A stretch of 22,563 bases of DNA from a virus. Each line of letters opens with the position of its first letter. The first letter of the stretch is position 1. Where the stretch lies: IMG/VR virus record IMGVR_UViG_3300022198_003182, positions 1 through 22,563 of that record. One strand, 5' to 3'. The notes below the pieces were generated by a model, which did not search any database, was not told where the DNA came from, and was given only the letters and a program-made list of their open reading frames with translations. Shown here in pieces: positions 21,584-22,563 of the stretch. Made by a program: the position numbers and the translations under genes.

Positions 21584-22563
21584 CTATATTTCAGAAACTT
21601 TATAGCCCTGTCGCATGTAATATCCCATTCTCGCACCTGCCTGCTTTCTAGCTGTGCGACCTTCTAAGTGTATATCCACAATTACAGGCTGTGGTTTACC
21701 TTCTCTTATACGAATAATTCTTCCGATAAGCTGCGTGAGCAGAGGCTCATTATTAACGGGTGTCGCCAAAATAAGACAACTCAGGCAGTCCACGCTAATT
21801 CCTTCACTAAAGATACTCTGTGTTCCAAACAAAATATTTTTCTCACCAAAGATTTCTTTTATCATTGCTGGACGCTGTTCGTGTGGAACTTCTCCAGTTA
21901 CGCAGATACTCGTATCGCCCACGAGTCGGTGACAATTTTTCAGAAAGTCAACGCGATCGCTGACAACTAGCACCTTATGCCCTTTTGCCGCATAACTTGC
22001 CGCAAGCATTGACATCATGTTCTGATATTCCCAGTCATACGCGAGTGCGTTAATTCGAGTTGCCCAATCAACATTTCCGTCTAGAAAGCGAACTCCCGAT
22101 TTAACTATGTCAACTCGTGGCGTAAGATAATTTTCTCGTGGTGGTTTGAATACTGTCTGAGAAAAATAGTCTCGAAATATAACATGTCTTCCATCCTTTC
22201 TCTGCATTGTTCCAGTCAGTCCGATTTTATAACGAGCCCTGCTGGCGTCAATAATTCGTGTGAAAGTTGGACTACTCACATGATGCATTTCGTCTAATAT
22301 AATTGTACCGAACTCTTTTGTAATTTTGTCGATATTTCGATAGAGAGTTTGTACATTTCCAACGACAAAAGGTGAGTTCGTGTCAAATTTGCCCGAACCG
22401 ATCACACCCGCCGCGACCCCGAAGACTTTCTCTATTTCTTTTTCCCACTGTGCTCGTAACGCAAGTGTATGTGTAACAATAAGTGTTTTCTGTGCGAGCT
22501 TGTTTGCGATTGCTAACGCAGTAAAAGTCTTTCCCCAGCTTACCCAAGCGTTAATTATACAAC
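21584..22563 (-). CDS. uvsW: UvsW-like superfamily 2 DNA helicase, 5' truncated
   Basis: ATP-dependent helicase that unwinds branched DNA and R-loops in T4, helping the switch from origin- to recombination-dependent replication. The frame is open from base 22561 to the window edge, so the GTG at 22405 is internal. The 325 visible residues run in order: a Walker A-type motif AWVSWGKT, motif Ia (LIVTHTLALRAQW), motif II LDEMHH, motif III GLTGTMQRKDG, motif IV region KVLVVSDRVDF, motif V GTQSIFSEGISVD and motif VI QLIGRIIRIREGK. The missing part is the N-terminal DNA-binding region before motif I. Base composition is less AT-rich than in neighbouring genes. UvsW is the best guess; other phage DEAD/DEAH helicases of the same kind cannot be excluded. 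Confidence 0.88.
   Translation of the reverse strand, partial: CIINAWVSWGKTFTALAIANKLAQKTLIVTHTLALRAQWEKEIEKVFGVAAGVIGSGKFDTNSPFVVGNVQTLYRNIDKITKEFGTIILDEMHHVSSPTFTRIIDASRARYKIGLTGTMQRKDGRHVIFRDYFSQTVFKPPRENYLTPRVDIVKSGVRFLDGNVDWATRINALAYDWEYQNMMSMLAASYAAKGHKVLVVSDRVDFLKNCHRLVGDTSICVTGEVPHEQRPAMIKEIFGEKNILFGTQSIFSEGISVDCLSCLILATPVNNEPLLTQLIGRIIRIREGKPQPVIVDIHLEGRTARKQAGARMGYYMRQGYKVSEI

Noticed and set aside
1-22563. tRNA genes, CRISPR arrays, insertion sequences or attachment sites
   Set aside because: Genes are packed almost without gaps and the few gaps are under 60 bases; the repeats seen are coding repeats inside fibre or endonuclease genes.

Overview
This window looks like part of the genome of an AT-rich, tailed, lytic phage, most likely a marine T4-like myovirus. 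Two observations support this. The left 12.8 kb (+ strand) is a tandem array of tail-fibre genes in the style of marine T4-like phages. The right 9.7 kb (- strand) carries T4-type replication and recombination genes: gp46, gp47, a UvsW-like helicase, a single-stranded-DNA-binding protein and a class I ribonucleotide reductase. No host gene, tRNA, integrase or lysogeny gene is visible. The marine assignment is an inference from base composition and from fibre and small-protein families remembered from cyanophages and pelagiphages; no database was searched.

Left half, 1-12780, + strand: six fibre genes, called F1-F6 here. F1 (1-1189) is cut by the window edge. F2 is 1189-4062, F3 4425-5819, F4 5821-7977, F5 8236-10158 and F6 10480-12780. 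Three small genes sit between them: s116 (4073-4423), s81 (7981-8226) and s103 (10167-10478). Neighbours overlap by 1 nt or are separated by 1-10 nt, so this looks like one transcript. F2-F6 begin with related Ala/Ile/Asn-rich N-termini and continue into stalk repeats (NVGIGTTSP type, or in F4 a 17-residue solenoid). F1, F3, F4 and F6 end in a Peptidase_S74 self-cleaving intramolecular chaperone, whereas F2 and F5 do not. The two fibres without S74 are exactly the two followed by a member of the s116/s103 family, which suggests these small proteins act as trans-acting assembly factors. Repeats shared between genes and a chimeric S74 domain in F1 suggest the array evolves by recombination.

Junction, about 12781-12803: a strong hairpin with T tracts on both sides ends transcription from both directions between the convergent halves.

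Right half, 12806-22563, - strand. In transcription order: a UvsW-like helicase (5' end off the window), a 135-aa unknown, a gp32-like ssDNA-binding protein, gp47 (SbcD-like), gp46 (SbcC/Rad50-like), a PD-(D/E)XK Hjc-like nuclease, a FEN-type 5' nuclease, nrdA, an HNH homing endonuclease, nrdB and a 77-aa unknown. From the 135-aa gene through nrdA every junction overlaps (4-62 nt), suggesting translational coupling. The products would process and repair DNA ends, resolve branched intermediates, remove flaps and supply deoxynucleotides. Two near-consensus sigma70 promoters (TTGACA/T, 17-nt spacer, TATAAT) interrupt the block, before the 135-aa gene and before the homing endonuclease. Both lie so close to the start codon that translation must be leaderless or begin elsewhere. 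The helicase gene is clearly less AT-rich than its neighbours.

No stretch longer than 300 bases lacks a gene.
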